DNA of 64,000 nt from an uncultured Ruminococcus sp. (GTDB lineage Bacteria > Bacillota > Clostridia > Oscillospirales > Ruminococcaceae): assembly GCA_910576995.1 (NCBI GenBank), contig CAJTLC010000001.1, positions 139,573-203,572 on the forward strand, read 5' to 3'. Below the pieces are notes generated by a model, which was given only the letters and a program-made list of their open reading frames with translations, had not been told where the DNA came from and did no database searches. Each line of letters begins with the position of its first letter. Positions within the stretch are counted from its first letter, which is position 1. The position numbers and the translations under genes were made by a program. Positions 38,265 through 46,972 of the stretch are shown one piece after another.

Positions 38265-38960
38265 TTAGATTTCTTCCGTCATTTTTAAAACGATTTCAGC
38301 CACGCGTTTTGCAGCAATTTTTTCAAATTCATCGAAAGACATCGCTCCTTCATCGTCGGCGTTGTCCGAAATGCAGCGAACGCTTACATAAGGCGTCTCG
38401 TTAAGATAGCAGGCGTGACCTACGGCAGCGCTTTCCATGTCAACGGCATATGGGTCGAAATTAGCTTGTATGGAAGCTTTAAGCGCGCTGTCCGATACAA
38501 AAGCTTCGCCCGAAACGATACGTCCGCGGAAACAGTTTACTCCGAAATCACCGCAGATTTTTTCTGCAGTTTCGATCAGTTTTTCGTCAGCCTTGAAAAT
38601 TCCGCAGTATGGCGGATAGTCGTTGAGAAAATGAAGATCGAGATCGTGGGGGAGAACTTCGGTCGAAATAACTATATCGCATACCTTTACGCTGCTGTTC
38701 ATTCCGCCGGCGACGCCTGTATTGATCACGCACTCAGGGTGAAAATTGTCTATCATGACCTGAGTACAGAGGGCGGCATTAACTTTGGCGATACCGCAGC
38801 AGGCGTTGATAATGGCATTGTTTTTGTAAGTATTGATATAAAAATCGAAACCGGAAATGCGTTTTATTTCCGCCTTGCCGAGCAAAGTGCGTATATCGGC
38901 GAGTTCTGACGGCATAGCTCCGATGAGTGCAATGGTGTTCGTGAAAATCAATCCTTTCAT
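38265..38960 (-). CDS. mtnN: 5'-methylthioadenosine/S-adenosylhomocysteine nucleosidase
   Basis: 231 residues. Hydrolyses MTA and SAH to adenine and the thio-ribose, recycling methylation and polyamine by-products. Family features: ALIGAMPSEL at the start of the fold, NTGVAGGM, RIVSGEAFVSD, and DMESAAVGHACYLN, which holds the substrate-binding Met-Glu. The ATG at 38960 has no strong ribosome site, although no better start exists; the protein begins a few residues before the conserved core. Confidence 0.92.
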   Translation of the reverse strand: MKGLIFTNTIALIGAMPSELADIRTLLGKAEIKRISGFDFYINTYKNNAIINACCGIAKVNAALCTQVMIDNFHPECVINTGVAGGMNSSVKVCDIVISTEVLPHDLDLHFLNDYPPYCGIFKADEKLIETAEKICGDFGVNCFRGRIVSGEAFVSDSALKASIQANFDPYAVDMESAAVGHACYLNETPYVSVRCISDNADDEGAMSFDEFEKIAAKRVAEIVLKMTEEI

Positions 38961-39068
38961 ATTTTACTACATTAATTATAACATACTATTCATACAAAAT
39001 CAATGACAATTTAATGAAAAAATAGAATAATTCAATAAAAACCATGTGAAAAAAATGGAGATTTATTC

Positions 39069-39182
39069 AAAGCTCTGCTTTCAACAAGCAGACGGCTCAC
39101 GGCAGTAAGCTCTAAAGATGTTCGCTGCCCAAGAGGCGTGGGACATCGTCTGCGGTTATATTTTCTGTATGAACAGGCTCAA
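39069..39182. repeat. Diverged copy of the dispersed palindromic repeat
   Basis: GCAGACG near the left and CGTCTGC near the right are inverted, and the right edge TGAACAGGCTCA read in reverse gives TGAGCCTGTTCA, matching the ends of the other copies. The inner core sequences are not clear. It lies upstream of the GH25 lysozyme gene. Confidence 0.5.
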
Positions 39183-39261
39183 TTTTTGAATTTAATTAAT
39201 ATAATGTATAGAGGTTGCCTAGAGTCATTTATCTATTACTAAGTTTTACGGAGGTATCATT

Positions 39262-39951
39262 ATGTTTGACGGTATTGATGTTTCGCAATGGCAAGGGAAA
39301 ATAAATTGGGAGAGAGTTTCTGTGGATTTTGCAATAATCAGAGCGGGTTACGGAAGGCTTTCTTCTCAAAAAGATACGCAGTTTGACGACAATTACATCG
39401 GCTGCCGGATTGCAGGAATTCCATGCGGTGCATATTGGTTTGCGTATGCTGTAACTCCGGATGAAGCGCGGCTTGAGGCTGAAGCGTGTCTTGAAGTTAT
39501 CAGGGATAAAAAGTTCGAATATCCGATATATTACGATGTCGAAGATCAGCGTATCTTATCATTGGGTAAAACGGCTGTCAGCGCGATCATCCGTTCATTT
39601 CTCGATACCATGGAAAAGAATGGATATTTTGTGGGATTGTATATGTCAGCCGATAATCTTATAGAATATGCGGATGAAGATATACGGGCGCGATATGCGG
39701 TATGGGTTGCCGGTTACGGCGTGAGCAAACCTGATTACAGCGGAAATTACGGTATGTGGCAGTATTCCTCAACGGGGCGAATTGATGGAATCAATGGCGA
39801 CGTCGATCTTGATAAGGCTTTTGAAAATTATCCCGAAATAATAAGATCAGCCGGTCTTAACGGGTACGGGAAAACTGAAAATCCCGACTGTAAGCATAGG
39901 CTGACCATTCTTATTGATAATAAAGTTATAATTAAAAATTATGAATTTTGA
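39262..39951 (+). CDS. GH25-family lysozyme (muramidase) without signal peptide
   Basis: 229 residues; cleaves the MurNAc-GlcNAc bond of peptidoglycan. Family motifs: GIDVSQWQGKINW at the N-terminus, FAIIRAGYG, and YYDVEDQ with the catalytic acidic pair. The C-terminal WQYSSTGRIDGINGDVDLD is typical. There is no signal peptide, as in phage endolysins, yet no holin or phage genes surround it. Either it is exported by a non-classical route or it acts upon lysis. ACGGAGG precedes the ATG. Its last 13 bases overlap the convergent nudC gene. Confidence 0.92.
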   Translation: MFDGIDVSQWQGKINWERVSVDFAIIRAGYGRLSSQKDTQFDDNYIGCRIAGIPCGAYWFAYAVTPDEARLEAEACLEVIRDKKFEYPIYYDVEDQRILSLGKTAVSAIIRSFLDTMEKNGYFVGLYMSADNLIEYADEDIRARYAVWVAGYGVSKPDYSGNYGMWQYSSTGRIDGINGDVDLDKAFENYPEIIRSAGLNGYGKTENPDCKHRLTILIDNKVIIKNYEF

Positions 39952-40808
39952 TTTGAGACAACACTGCACACTCTTTGTGCAGTGTTGTCTTGAGTTTTGA
40001 ACAGCATCATCATTTCGTGAGTAAGGCTAAAATCGTCGGGCTGACCGACTATATCTTCGCGTTTTATCCATTTCGCGGAAGAAAGTTCAGTTTCATCAAT
40101 CGAAATATTTGTACAGCCGTCCACATCGCAGAAAAATCCTGCAAGTATTGTTGAGGACATTCCCCATGGCTGGGATTTGTAATAACGAATATTTTTCACC
40201 TTCAGACCTGCTTCCTCCATGACTTCGCGGCGGACGGTATCTTCAAAAGTTTCGCCTATCTCGGTATATCCGCCAATAAGAGCGTCATATCCGATTCCGC
40301 GGTTGTCGGCGTATCTCGTAACAAGAATGCTGTCGCCGTTGATAACTCCGACGATTACGGCAGGATCAATTCTGGGATAAATGAGCTTTCCGCAAATTTC
40401 GCATTTTAGTGCGCGTTCTTCGGAGATTTGACTTAACGCTCCGCCGCAGCTTCCGCATATTCGGTTTGCGTTATACCATGAATTCAGATGAAAAGCCGTG
40501 AAAAGCGAAAATGCGTCGGCTGCGGTGAGTATTGAAGATCGCCGCAGTTTTTTTATATCCTGAAATGAGAAACGTTTGGGAATTTCATCAATACTGTCAA
40601 GCAGAAAAAATTTCTCTTCCCCGACCGAAAAAAGATATGTGACGTTTTCGGGATTACTCAAATCTTTCCAATATGGAAAAATATGCATATTATTTTCGCT
40701 GCTAAGAACTTCGCGGTTGCGAAAGCAAAAAATCCTGCTGTCCGCAGTTGGAATGGTATTCGGCTGATTTGCATTGTCAAATTTCAGCGGCATAATATCT
40801 TGTATCAT
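39939..40808 (-). CDS. nudC: NADH pyrophosphatase NudC-like Nudix hydrolase
   Basis: 289 residues. Hydrolyses NAD(H), and in some bacteria removes NAD caps from RNA. The zinc ribbon is seen as CGSCGG...CEICGK near the middle, followed by YPRIDPAVIV, the Nudix box GGYTEIGETFEDTVRREVME-EAGL, and SQPWGMSS (the NudC signature SQPWPFPxS, slightly changed). The C-terminal 22 residues are encoded by a terminator-like hairpin. The ATG is preceded by AGGAGTG. Confidence 0.9.
   Translation of the reverse strand: MIQDIMPLKFDNANQPNTIPTADSRIFCFRNREVLSSENNMHIFPYWKDLSNPENVTYLFSVGEEKFFLLDSIDEIPKRFSFQDIKKLRRSSILTAADAFSLFTAFHLNSWYNANRICGSCGGALSQISEERALKCEICGKLIYPRIDPAVIVGVINGDSILVTRYADNRGIGYDALIGGYTEIGETFEDTVRREVMEEAGLKVKNIRYYKSQPWGMSSTILAGFFCDVDGCTNISIDETELSSAKWIKREDIVGQPDDFSLTHEMMMLFKTQDNTAQRVCSVVSNQNS
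39956..39995. terminator. Bidirectional hairpin between the lysozyme gene and nudC, inside the nudC coding end
   Basis: AGACAACACTGCACA pairs perfectly with TGTGCAGTGTTGTCT around CTCTT, a 15-bp stem. It begins five bases after the lysozyme stop and is followed by a T-rich stretch, yet it lies within the last codons of nudC on the other strand. Confidence 0.8.
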
Positions 40809-40839
40809 AATACACTCCTAACATATATTTACTGATGTG

Positions 40840-42210
40840 CTAAACAGACTCTGATAGTTTTTTCATCACTTTGAATTCATATAAAGCCATTAAAACGGCA
40901 ACGACCGCCGACATGAGATCGGCTATAGGCCCTGTGTAAAGAATTCCGTCTATGCCGAAAAACAGCGGCATTATCAGCAGTATCGGAATGAAAAAAATTA
41001 TCTGCCTCGTCAGCGAAAGAAATACGCCTTTTATGGGTTTGCCGATAGAAGTAAAGAATGTTGAAGTGATCGGCTGAATGCAGTTTAGCCATGTAAAGAA
41101 CAGGAATATTCTGAAAAAGCGCGCTCCGAATTCAAAGTAGCTTTCCGAACCCGTTCCGAAAAGAGAGAGTATCTGCCGTGGGAAAAGCTGGAATGCAAAA
41201 AATGCTGTGATAGAAATTATGCCTGCTGTTATCGTGGCAAGCCAGTAAGCTTTTTTTACGCGGTCGTATTTTTTCGCGCCGTAATTAAAACTTTCTATAG
41301 GCTGCGTACCCTGTGCAAGTCCGATAACTATTGAGAAAATTATCATGTTTACTTTCATTACGATTCCCGCGCAGGCAAGAGGTTCTGATTCGCCGTATGC
41401 GGAAAGTTTTCCGTAATGCTTGAGGGAATTATTGAGAACTATCTGAACTATGGCGATTGCAAGCTGATTGAAGCATGAAGCCATTCCGATAGCGCTTATC
41501 TGTTTTATGATCTTAAAGTTTGGAATGTAATGCTTGACCGAGAGGGGAACAGTTTTGAAATTACGCATATAAACGATAACCATGACTGCCGAAACAACCT
41601 GTCCGATAACTGTAGCCGCCGCAGCGCCTTTCATTCCCCAATCCAGAACGAGAACGAAAACGGCGTCCAGAATCGTATTTATAACCGCGCCTGTGAGATT
41701 GCAGATCATTGTCATACGCGGACTTCCGTCGGCACGGATGATATGACCTCCGCCCGTTCCAAGTATCAGGAATGGAAATCCAAACGCTGAGACGAAAACG
41801 TAATCCTGAGCATATGGGAGAACGTCGTCGGGCGAGCCGAAGAATTTCAGCAAAGGCGTGAGAAAAATTATTGTTATCGCACTGATAACGATTCCCGAAG
41901 CAGTAAGCATAGTAATTGAATTTCCTGCAAAATAGCCCGCGCGCTTTGAATTCCCCCTGCCCATTGTAAGGTTAAAGCATGAAGCGCCTCCGATTCCGAG
42001 AAGAAGAGCGACCGCCATGCACGCGGTCGTAAACGGAAATGCTATATTTGTCGCGGCATTGCCGTTCGTTCCGACTCCATGACCAATAAAAAGCTGGTCG
42101 ACGATGTTGTAAAGCGCGCCCACGAGCATACCTATAATACTCGGTATGGCAAATTTTACCATAAGTTTAGATACGGGCGCGCTGCCTAATGAAGTATCTT
42201 TTTCTTCCAT
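40840..42210 (-). CDS. MATE-family efflux protein (first copy)
   Basis: 456 residues with twelve membrane helices. A cation-coupled exporter of the DinF/NorM superfamily, with the typical opening VSKLMVKFAIPSIIGMLVG and ALYNIVDQLFIGHGVG. It moves drugs or metabolites; the substrate is unknown. Start at 42210 with GGAAGGTAAAAAAG; an earlier in-frame start lies in the repeat-rich upstream region and has no ribosome site. It follows nudC head-to-tail at 31 bases on the same strand. Confidence 0.9.
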   Translation of the reverse strand: MEEKDTSLGSAPVSKLMVKFAIPSIIGMLVGALYNIVDQLFIGHGVGTNGNAATNIAFPFTTACMAVALLLGIGGASCFNLTMGRGNSKRAGYFAGNSITMLTASGIVISAITIIFLTPLLKFFGSPDDVLPYAQDYVFVSAFGFPFLILGTGGGHIIRADGSPRMTMICNLTGAVINTILDAVFVLVLDWGMKGAAAATVIGQVVSAVMVIVYMRNFKTVPLSVKHYIPNFKIIKQISAIGMASCFNQLAIAIVQIVLNNSLKHYGKLSAYGESEPLACAGIVMKVNMIIFSIVIGLAQGTQPIESFNYGAKKYDRVKKAYWLATITAGIISITAFFAFQLFPRQILSLFGTGSESYFEFGARFFRIFLFFTWLNCIQPITSTFFTSIGKPIKGVFLSLTRQIIFFIPILLIMPLFFGIDGILYTGPIADLMSAVVAVLMALYEFKVMKKLSESV

Positions 42211-42303
42211 CTTTTTTACCTTCCTTTTAAATTTATTTTTCACATTAATAATTATACACCTTTTTTCGACAAATTTCAAGTGTCTGCATTTTTTTCTTTT
42301 TGC

Positions 42304-42362
42304 ACTCGTCAAAATTATTCTCGAAAACCCGCATACAATTTCTATTTGGATAGGTTCTAAAA
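42304..42362. repeat. Half copy of the dispersed palindromic repeat
   Basis: CGTCAAAATTATTCTCGAAA followed by ACCCGCATACAATTTCTATT and GGATAGGTTCT aligns base for base with the right half of the copy at 9106-9220. The left arm is missing. Confidence 0.8.
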
Positions 42363-42384
42363 AATGGTAAATTTTTAAAAACTA

Positions 42385-42413
42385 TTGATTTTTGTTTTGT
42401 CATGCTGTATAAT
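42385..42413 (+). promoter_or_regulatory. Promoter of the HD-protein/metY operon
   Basis: TTGATT at 42385-42390, 17-base spacer, TATAAT at 42408-42413. It lies 55 bases before the first start codon. Confidence 0.8.
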
Positions 42414-42468
42414 AAAAGGTACGGAGAAATCCGAATAAAAGAGATATGATCTCGGATTGGATACTGCC

Positions 42469-42972
42469 ATGCTAAAAGCCATATGTTCCGCCAAGGAACT
42501 TACCGGAAGCGGATATTATTTGTATATAAAAGATTTGATCGGCGCTCCGGAGGTCGAAAAACTTAAAGAAATTCCACATCACATCTCAACTACCAGATTT
42601 CAGCATTGCTTGAACGTTTCTTATCACGGTTATATTATTTGCCGTAAACTTCATCTTGACGCACGCGCTGCCGCGAGAGCAGGTCTGCTTCATGATCTTT
42701 TTTATTACGACCGCAAGGAGTATAATACGAAGCGTGAAAAAGGTCAGCCGCGTCATTCTAATCAGCATTCCAACATTGCGCTGCATAATGCCGAAAATCT
42801 TACTGATATCAACGAAAAAGAGCATGATATAATTGTCAAGCATATGTGGCCTATGACGCTGAAAATGCCTAAATATAAAGAAGCTTATATCATCACATTC
42901 GTTGATAAATACTGCGCGGTTTTGGAATTTTGCGTTCCGAAAATGAAACGTATTCTGCCTAAATATCGCTGA
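42469..42972 (+). CDS. HD-domain phosphohydrolase
   Basis: 167 residues. Metal-dependent HD superfamily hydrolase: RFQHCLNVSYHGY supplies the first His, HDLFYYD the HD pair, then QHSNIALHNAENL and FVDKYCAVLEF with the last Asp. Close to small YfbR/uncharacterised HD hydrolases that act on nucleotides. The substrate is unknown. It opens the run HD protein-metY-HD hydrolase. The start is uncertain: ATG at 42469 or TTG at 42457, neither with a strong ribosome site. Confidence 0.78.
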   Translation: MLKAICSAKELTGSGYYLYIKDLIGAPEVEKLKEIPHHISTTRFQHCLNVSYHGYIICRKLHLDARAAARAGLLHDLFYYDRKEYNTKREKGQPRHSNQHSNIALHNAENLTDINEKEHDIIVKHMWPMTLKMPKYKEAYIITFVDKYCAVLEFCVPKMKRILPKYR

Positions 42973-42998
42973 AAATTATATTACAGGAGGTCAAATTA

Positions 42999-44264
42999 AT
43001 GAAAATCGAAACCAAATGCCTGCATTCGGGCTACACACCTAAGAATACCGAGCCAAGAGTTGTGCCGATAGTTCAGAGTACGACTTATGTTTATGATTCG
43101 ACGGACGACGTCGCCGCCGTTTTTGACGATCCCACGAAAAGCCTTATCTATTCAAGATTTGAAAATCCCACGGTAATGGCTGTCGAAGAAAAAATTGCCG
43201 CTCTTGAGGGCGGAATCGGCGCAATGTGTACTTCAAGCGGTCAGGCTGCTTCATTGTGCAGTCTGCTGAATATTTTGCAGGCAGGCGACAGCTTTATTTC
43301 AACCACGACTATCTATGGCGGCACAATAAATCTTTTTGCTGTTACATTCAAGAAAATGGGAATAGAGTGTATTTTCGTTGATCCCGATGCTCGTGAAGAG
43401 GAGATTCGCGCTGCATTCAAGCCGAATACAAAGGCGGTTTTTGGCGAAACTATTGCTAATCCCGCGCTTACTGTATTTGATATTGAGAAGTTTGCAAAGA
43501 TCGCTCATGAAAATAACGTTCCGCTTATTGTTGATAATACATTTCCCACGCCTATACTTTGCCGTCCAATGGAATACGGTGCGGATATAGTCATTCATTC
43601 CACTTCGAAATACATGGACGGTCATGCGGTACAGGTTGGCGGAGTTATCGTAGATTCAGGAAATTTCAACTGGGCAAACGGAAAATTCCCTGAATTCACA
43701 GAGCCTGACGAGAGCTATCATGGTCTTATCTATACCCAAGCTTACGGAAAAGCCGCTTACATCGTAAAGGCAAGAATGCAGCTTATGCGCGATTTCGGCT
43801 GCTATCCCTCGGCGCAGTCGGCATTTTATCTTAATCTAGGTCTGGAAACTCTTGCAGTCAGAATGGAGCGTTACTGCAGAAACGCGCAGATCGTTGCCGA
43901 ATTCCTCGAATCCAACGAAAATGTCGAATCTGTTAATTATCCCGGACTCGAAAGCAGTCCATATCACGAACTTGCACAGAAATATCTTCCAGACGGTGCA
44001 AGCGGCGTAATTTCCTTTGTTGTAAAGGGCGGCAGAAATGCGGCTGTAAAGTTTATGGACGCTTTGGAACTCGCTTCAAACGAGGTACACGTTGCCGATA
44101 TCCGCACTTGTGTTCTGCATCCTGCGAGCGCAACTCATCGTCAGCTTACCGACGATCAGCTTGTTGCAGCCGGAATCAACGGCGGAATGATTCGTCTTTC
44201 TGTCGGACTGGAGAATGTTGATGATATTCTTGCAGATCTGAAAAAGGGATTTGCGGCTTTATGA
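42999..44264 (+). CDS. metY: O-acetylhomoserine sulfhydrylase-type PLP enzyme
   Basis: 421 residues of the Cys/Met metabolism PLP family, most like O-acetylhomoserine aminocarboxypropyltransferase, which makes homocysteine from O-acetylhomoserine and sulfide. Motifs: CLHSGYTP at the start, YSRFENPTVMAVEEKIAALE, and IHSTSKYMDGH containing the PLP lysine. The length fits MetY. CAGGAGG precedes the ATG. The last bases overlap the next gene (ATGA), which is an alarmone-hydrolase-like HD protein. Confidence 0.9.
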   Translation: MKIETKCLHSGYTPKNTEPRVVPIVQSTTYVYDSTDDVAAVFDDPTKSLIYSRFENPTVMAVEEKIAALEGGIGAMCTSSGQAASLCSLLNILQAGDSFISTTTIYGGTINLFAVTFKKMGIECIFVDPDAREEEIRAAFKPNTKAVFGETIANPALTVFDIEKFAKIAHENNVPLIVDNTFPTPILCRPMEYGADIVIHSTSKYMDGHAVQVGGVIVDSGNFNWANGKFPEFTEPDESYHGLIYTQAYGKAAYIVKARMQLMRDFGCYPSAQSAFYLNLGLETLAVRMERYCRNAQIVAEFLESNENVESVNYPGLESSPYHELAQKYLPDGASGVISFVVKGGRNAAVKFMDALELASNEVHVADIRTCVLHPASATHRQLTDDQLVAAGINGGMIRLSVGLENVDDILADLKKGFAAL

Positions 44265-44698
44265 TTTATACTGCACTAACGAATAAGGCGTTAAAGCTTG
44301 CATATGAAGCTCATCATGGACAAACTGATGTTAATGGGGTACCATATATATTTCATTCATATCATATTGCAGAACAGATGACGGATGAACTCACTGTATG
44401 TACGGCTTTGCTTCATGATGTCGTTGAAGATACTTCTGTAACCATTGAACAGCTTGAAAAAGAATTTCCATTCGAAGTAATAGAAGCTTTAAAACTTCTT
44501 ACTCATAATGAAAATGCGGATTATTTTGACTACGTACGCAGAATCGGAACTAATCCTATTGCAAAGGCGGTAAAACTTGCCGATATTACTCATAATTCCG
44601 ACAAAAGCCGTATTGTTGACTTATCATGTGTTTCACAAGAAAAACTTGACTACTGGGATTATAAATACTCAACTGCCTTAAAAATTCTTACAGAATAA
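44261..44698 (+). CDS. Small HD hydrolase resembling the (p)ppGpp hydrolase domain (Mesh1-like)
   Basis: 145 residues containing only an HD domain of the RelA/SpoT type: AYEAHHGQTDVNGVPYIFHS, CTALLHDVVEDT, and AVKLADITHN. The synthetase and regulatory domains of full RelA/SpoT are absent, so it belongs to the small alarmone hydrolase group. In animals Mesh1 also removes phosphate from NADPH, so the substrate is open. It is translationally coupled to metY by a four-base overlap, an unusual partner. Confidence 0.85.
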   Translation: MIYTALTNKALKLAYEAHHGQTDVNGVPYIFHSYHIAEQMTDELTVCTALLHDVVEDTSVTIEQLEKEFPFEVIEALKLLTHNENADYFDYVRRIGTNPIAKAVKLADITHNSDKSRIVDLSCVSQEKLDYWDYKYSTALKILTE

Positions 44699-44735
44699 AC
44701 AAAAGGGACGTTTAAATGCGTCCCTTTTGTTTTTA
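44698..44735. terminator. Bidirectional terminator
   Basis: AACAAAAGGGACG pairs with CGTCCCTTTTGTT around a short loop, with T-runs on both sides. It serves the small HD hydrolase gene on + and the convergent membrane protein gene on -. Confidence 0.93.
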
Positions 44736-45188
44736 ATCTTTTTTCAGCAGTTCCTTTAGCGTAAGCGCTCCGCCTGCCGCTGTCAGTCCGAACATTATAA
44801 TGTAATTGAAAGCGTTAGTACCGCGCCACATCATCTGCGTATTCAGCAGGACAGCCGCAAGCACGATCACTATCCCGACTGCGATAACTATCCAGCCGTA
44901 TACCTTTTTTTCCATGAGAAAAAGCATTATAATGCCTATAAAAATCGGCAGAAATATCAATCCGTTCGGCATACCGAAACTGCCGAAATAAATAAATCCC
45001 GACCTCATACTGTTGCGTATCTCGATATGCTGGAATATCATGTAAAGCCCTGCCGCCAGCATCAGCAAGCCGATAAAAAACTGAAGCAGATCGTTTTTAC
45101 TCCTGCTCTTTTTGCTTTTTTCATTGTAGGCTTTCAATTCCTCGTAGGCTTCCAGAAGCTCCTTATCCACTTTCGATTTTTTAGCCAT
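44733..45188 (-). CDS. Small membrane protein of unknown function
   Basis: 151 residues. A charged, lysine-rich N-terminus (about 1-34) is followed by four hydrophobic segments, with loops such as RNSMRSGFIYFGSFG. I do not recognise a family. It is the last gene of the fhs-tsaE-tsaB-rpiB-upp run; its ATG at 45188 lies three bases after the upp stop (TGATCATG), so translation is probably coupled. A GTG at 45194 overlapping the upp stop is an alternative start. Confidence 0.75.
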   Translation of the reverse strand: MAKKSKVDKELLEAYEELKAYNEKSKKSRSKNDLLQFFIGLLMLAAGLYMIFQHIEIRNSMRSGFIYFGSFGMPNGLIFLPIFIGIIMLFLMEKKVYGWIVIAVGIVIVLAAVLLNTQMMWRGTNAFNYIIMFGLTAAGGALTLKELLKKD

Positions 45189-45190
45189 GA

Positions 45191-45820
45191 TCACTTAGTA
45201 CCAAAGATTCGGTCGCCTGCGTCGCCAACGCCGGGAACGATGAACTTATCTTCATTAAGCCCCTGATCCATAACGCCCGTGTAAATATCGACGTCAGGAT
45301 GAGCCTCGCCGACTTTTTCAACGCCCTCCGGAGAGCAGATTATGCACATGAATTTGATATGCTTAACGCCAAGTTTCTTTATCTCGTCAATAGCCGCAAC
45401 CGCCGAATGACCTGTAGCAAGCATAGGATCAACGATTATAACGTCGCGCTCTGCAATATCGTCGGGCATTTTGCTGTAATACTTGACTGCTTCCTTTGTA
45501 TCGGGCTGACGGAAAATTCCCATATGACCTATCTTTGCAGCGGGAACGAGAGCCGTAACTCCGTCAACCATTCCGAGACCCGCGCGGAGAATCGGCACAA
45601 ATGCGAGCTTTCTGCCCGAAATGACTTTGGTTTTCGCAACGGCTACGGGAGTTTCGATCTCGATCTCTTTCAGTGGAAGATCGCGCGTAGCTTCGTAGCA
45701 GATGAACATTGCTATCTCCGAAACAAGCTCGCGGAATTCCTTTGTACCCGTATTTTTATCTCTCAGCAGCGAAATTTTATGCTGCACAAGAGGGTGACTG
45801 ATAATATGTAAATTTGCCAT
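45191..45820 (-). CDS. upp: Uracil phosphoribosyltransferase
   Basis: 209 residues. Salvages uracil to UMP with PRPP. Family features: [20 protein letters not shown] at the N-terminus, [13 protein letters not shown], and the PRPP loop [10 protein letters not shown] near residue 130. Normal length. AAAGGAGAG precedes the ATG. Confidence 0.96.
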   Translation of the reverse strand: MANLHIISHPLVQHKISLLRDKNTGTKEFRELVSEIAMFICYEATRDLPLKEIEIETPVAVAKTKVISGRKLAFVPILRAGLGMVDGVTALVPAAKIGHMGIFRQPDTKEAVKYYSKMPDDIAERDVIIVDPMLATGHSAVAAIDEIKKLGVKHIKFMCIICSPEGVEKVGEAHPDVDIYTGVMDQGLNEDKFIVPGVGDAGDRIFGTK

Positions 45821-45833
45821 TATAATCTCTCCT

Positions 45834-46271
45834 TTAGTTATTATTCTCGATATCGGTTATCAGATCGACGCGACGCTGATGACGTCCGCCCTCAAAATCT
45901 GTGGTGAGGAAAATTTCGGCGAGTTCCGAAGCAAGTCCCACGCCGAGTGTGCGCGCTCCCATGCACATAACATTGGCGTCGTTATGCAGACGGGTATACT
46001 TAGCGGAAAACGAATCCGCGCAAAGAGCCGCGCGAATCCCCTTGACTTTGTTGGCAGCCATGGACATTCCTATGCCCGTTCCGCAAATGAGGATTCCCTT
46101 TTCGCATTCTCCCGAAACTACGAGATCACATACTTTTTTCGCCATAACAGGGTAATCGCAAGGCTCGCCGTCAGTACCCATATCCTTGAATTCAAATCCA
46201 TTTTCACTCAAAGCGGCAATGACCGCTTTTTTCATTTCAACTCCTGCATGATCGCAGCCTATAGCTATCAT
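45834..46271 (-). CDS. rpiB: Ribose-5-phosphate isomerase B
   Basis: 145 residues interconverting ribose-5-phosphate and ribulose-5-phosphate. Motifs: [10 protein letters not shown] at the start, [13 protein letters not shown] in the middle with the catalytic Cys/Thr, and [14 protein letters not shown]. Overlaps the tsaB stop by four bases, with CAAGGAG as the ribosome site inside tsaB. Confidence 0.95.
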   Translation of the reverse strand: MIAIGCDHAGVEMKKAVIAALSENGFEFKDMGTDGEPCDYPVMAKKVCDLVVSGECEKGILICGTGIGMSMAANKVKGIRAALCADSFSAKYTRLHNDANVMCMGARTLGVGLASELAEIFLTTDFEGGRHQRRVDLITDIENNN

Positions 46272-46972
46272 TTTTTTACTCCTTGTATTTTATTTTTGCT
46301 TTCAAGATCTTTTTCAGCCTTAACTTTTTGAAGATAAGAAACCTCCAGCTCGTCGGCGGAAACGAATTCCTTAGACATTGCTCCGAGACATACTCCGCAG
46401 GCGTTTTGCAGTCTGCCATGAGGCGGAGCGATATTAAACATCGGCGAGCGATATGTTGTGAAGAAATTTGCCGCATCGTCTCCGCATAGAAGAACGGATG
46501 TGCCGTTGAAAGCCAGCATTTCCGCCAGTTCGTCGCGGCTTATCAGCTTTTCCTCGCATATATATTCCAATTCATAACCGTTGCTTTTGTAGATCTGAGT
46601 ATAGACCAAATCGCCGCGGGCAGCCATTACGGAGCATATAGTTCCCACGTAAGCGATGTTATTGTACGCTATCGCTTCAAGAGTCGATACGCCGCAGCAT
46701 TTGCAGTTCAGCGCGAATCCCATGGCTTTTACCGCCGCCACGCCGATTCGCAGACCGGTATAACTTCCCGGACCTTTTGCGACGGCAATTGCGTCTATAT
46801 CGCTTATTTTTTTACCCGTCTGCTCGATCAGAGCCTTTGCCGTCGGCATAATGACCTGCGAGTGAGTTTTTTGCGTATACAGCGAGTTTTCGCCAAGAAA
46901 AATTTCTTTATCCGCATCGAAAAGCGCAGCCGAAGCAACTTTCCCCGAAGTGTCAATTCCAAGCAGCAGCAA
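46268..46972 (-). CDS. tsaB: tRNA threonylcarbamoyladenosine synthesis protein TsaB
   Basis: About 234 residues. Non-catalytic partner in the TsaB-TsaD-TsaE complex for t6A37 modification of ANN-decoding tRNAs. ASKHA-type fold: LGIDTSGKVASAAL at the N-terminus and AVAKGPGSYTGLRIGVA in the middle. The start is uncertain because the gene overlaps tsaE: TTG at 46972 gives the family-typical N-terminus (LLLLGIDTS), while GTG at 46981 is an alternative. Ends overlapping rpiB. Confidence 0.9.
   Translation of the reverse strand: MLLLGIDTSGKVASAALFDADKEIFLGENSLYTQKTHSQVIMPTAKALIEQTGKKISDIDAIAVAKGPGSYTGLRIGVAAVKAMGFALNCKCCGVSTLEAIAYNNIAYVGTICSVMAARGDLVYTQIYKSNGYELEYICEEKLISRDELAEMLAFNGTSVLLCGDDAANFFTTYRSPMFNIAPPHGRLQNACGVCLGAMSKEFVSADELEVSYLQKVKAEKDLESKNKIQGVKK

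Noticed and set aside
39262..39951. Prophage remnant around the GH25 lysozyme
   Set aside because: Neighbours are housekeeping genes (mtnN, nudC); no holin, tail or integrase genes are seen.
5487..42362. Palindromic repeats considered as CRISPR
   Set aside because: Copies are kilobases apart, lie singly between genes, and have no spacer array or cas genes.
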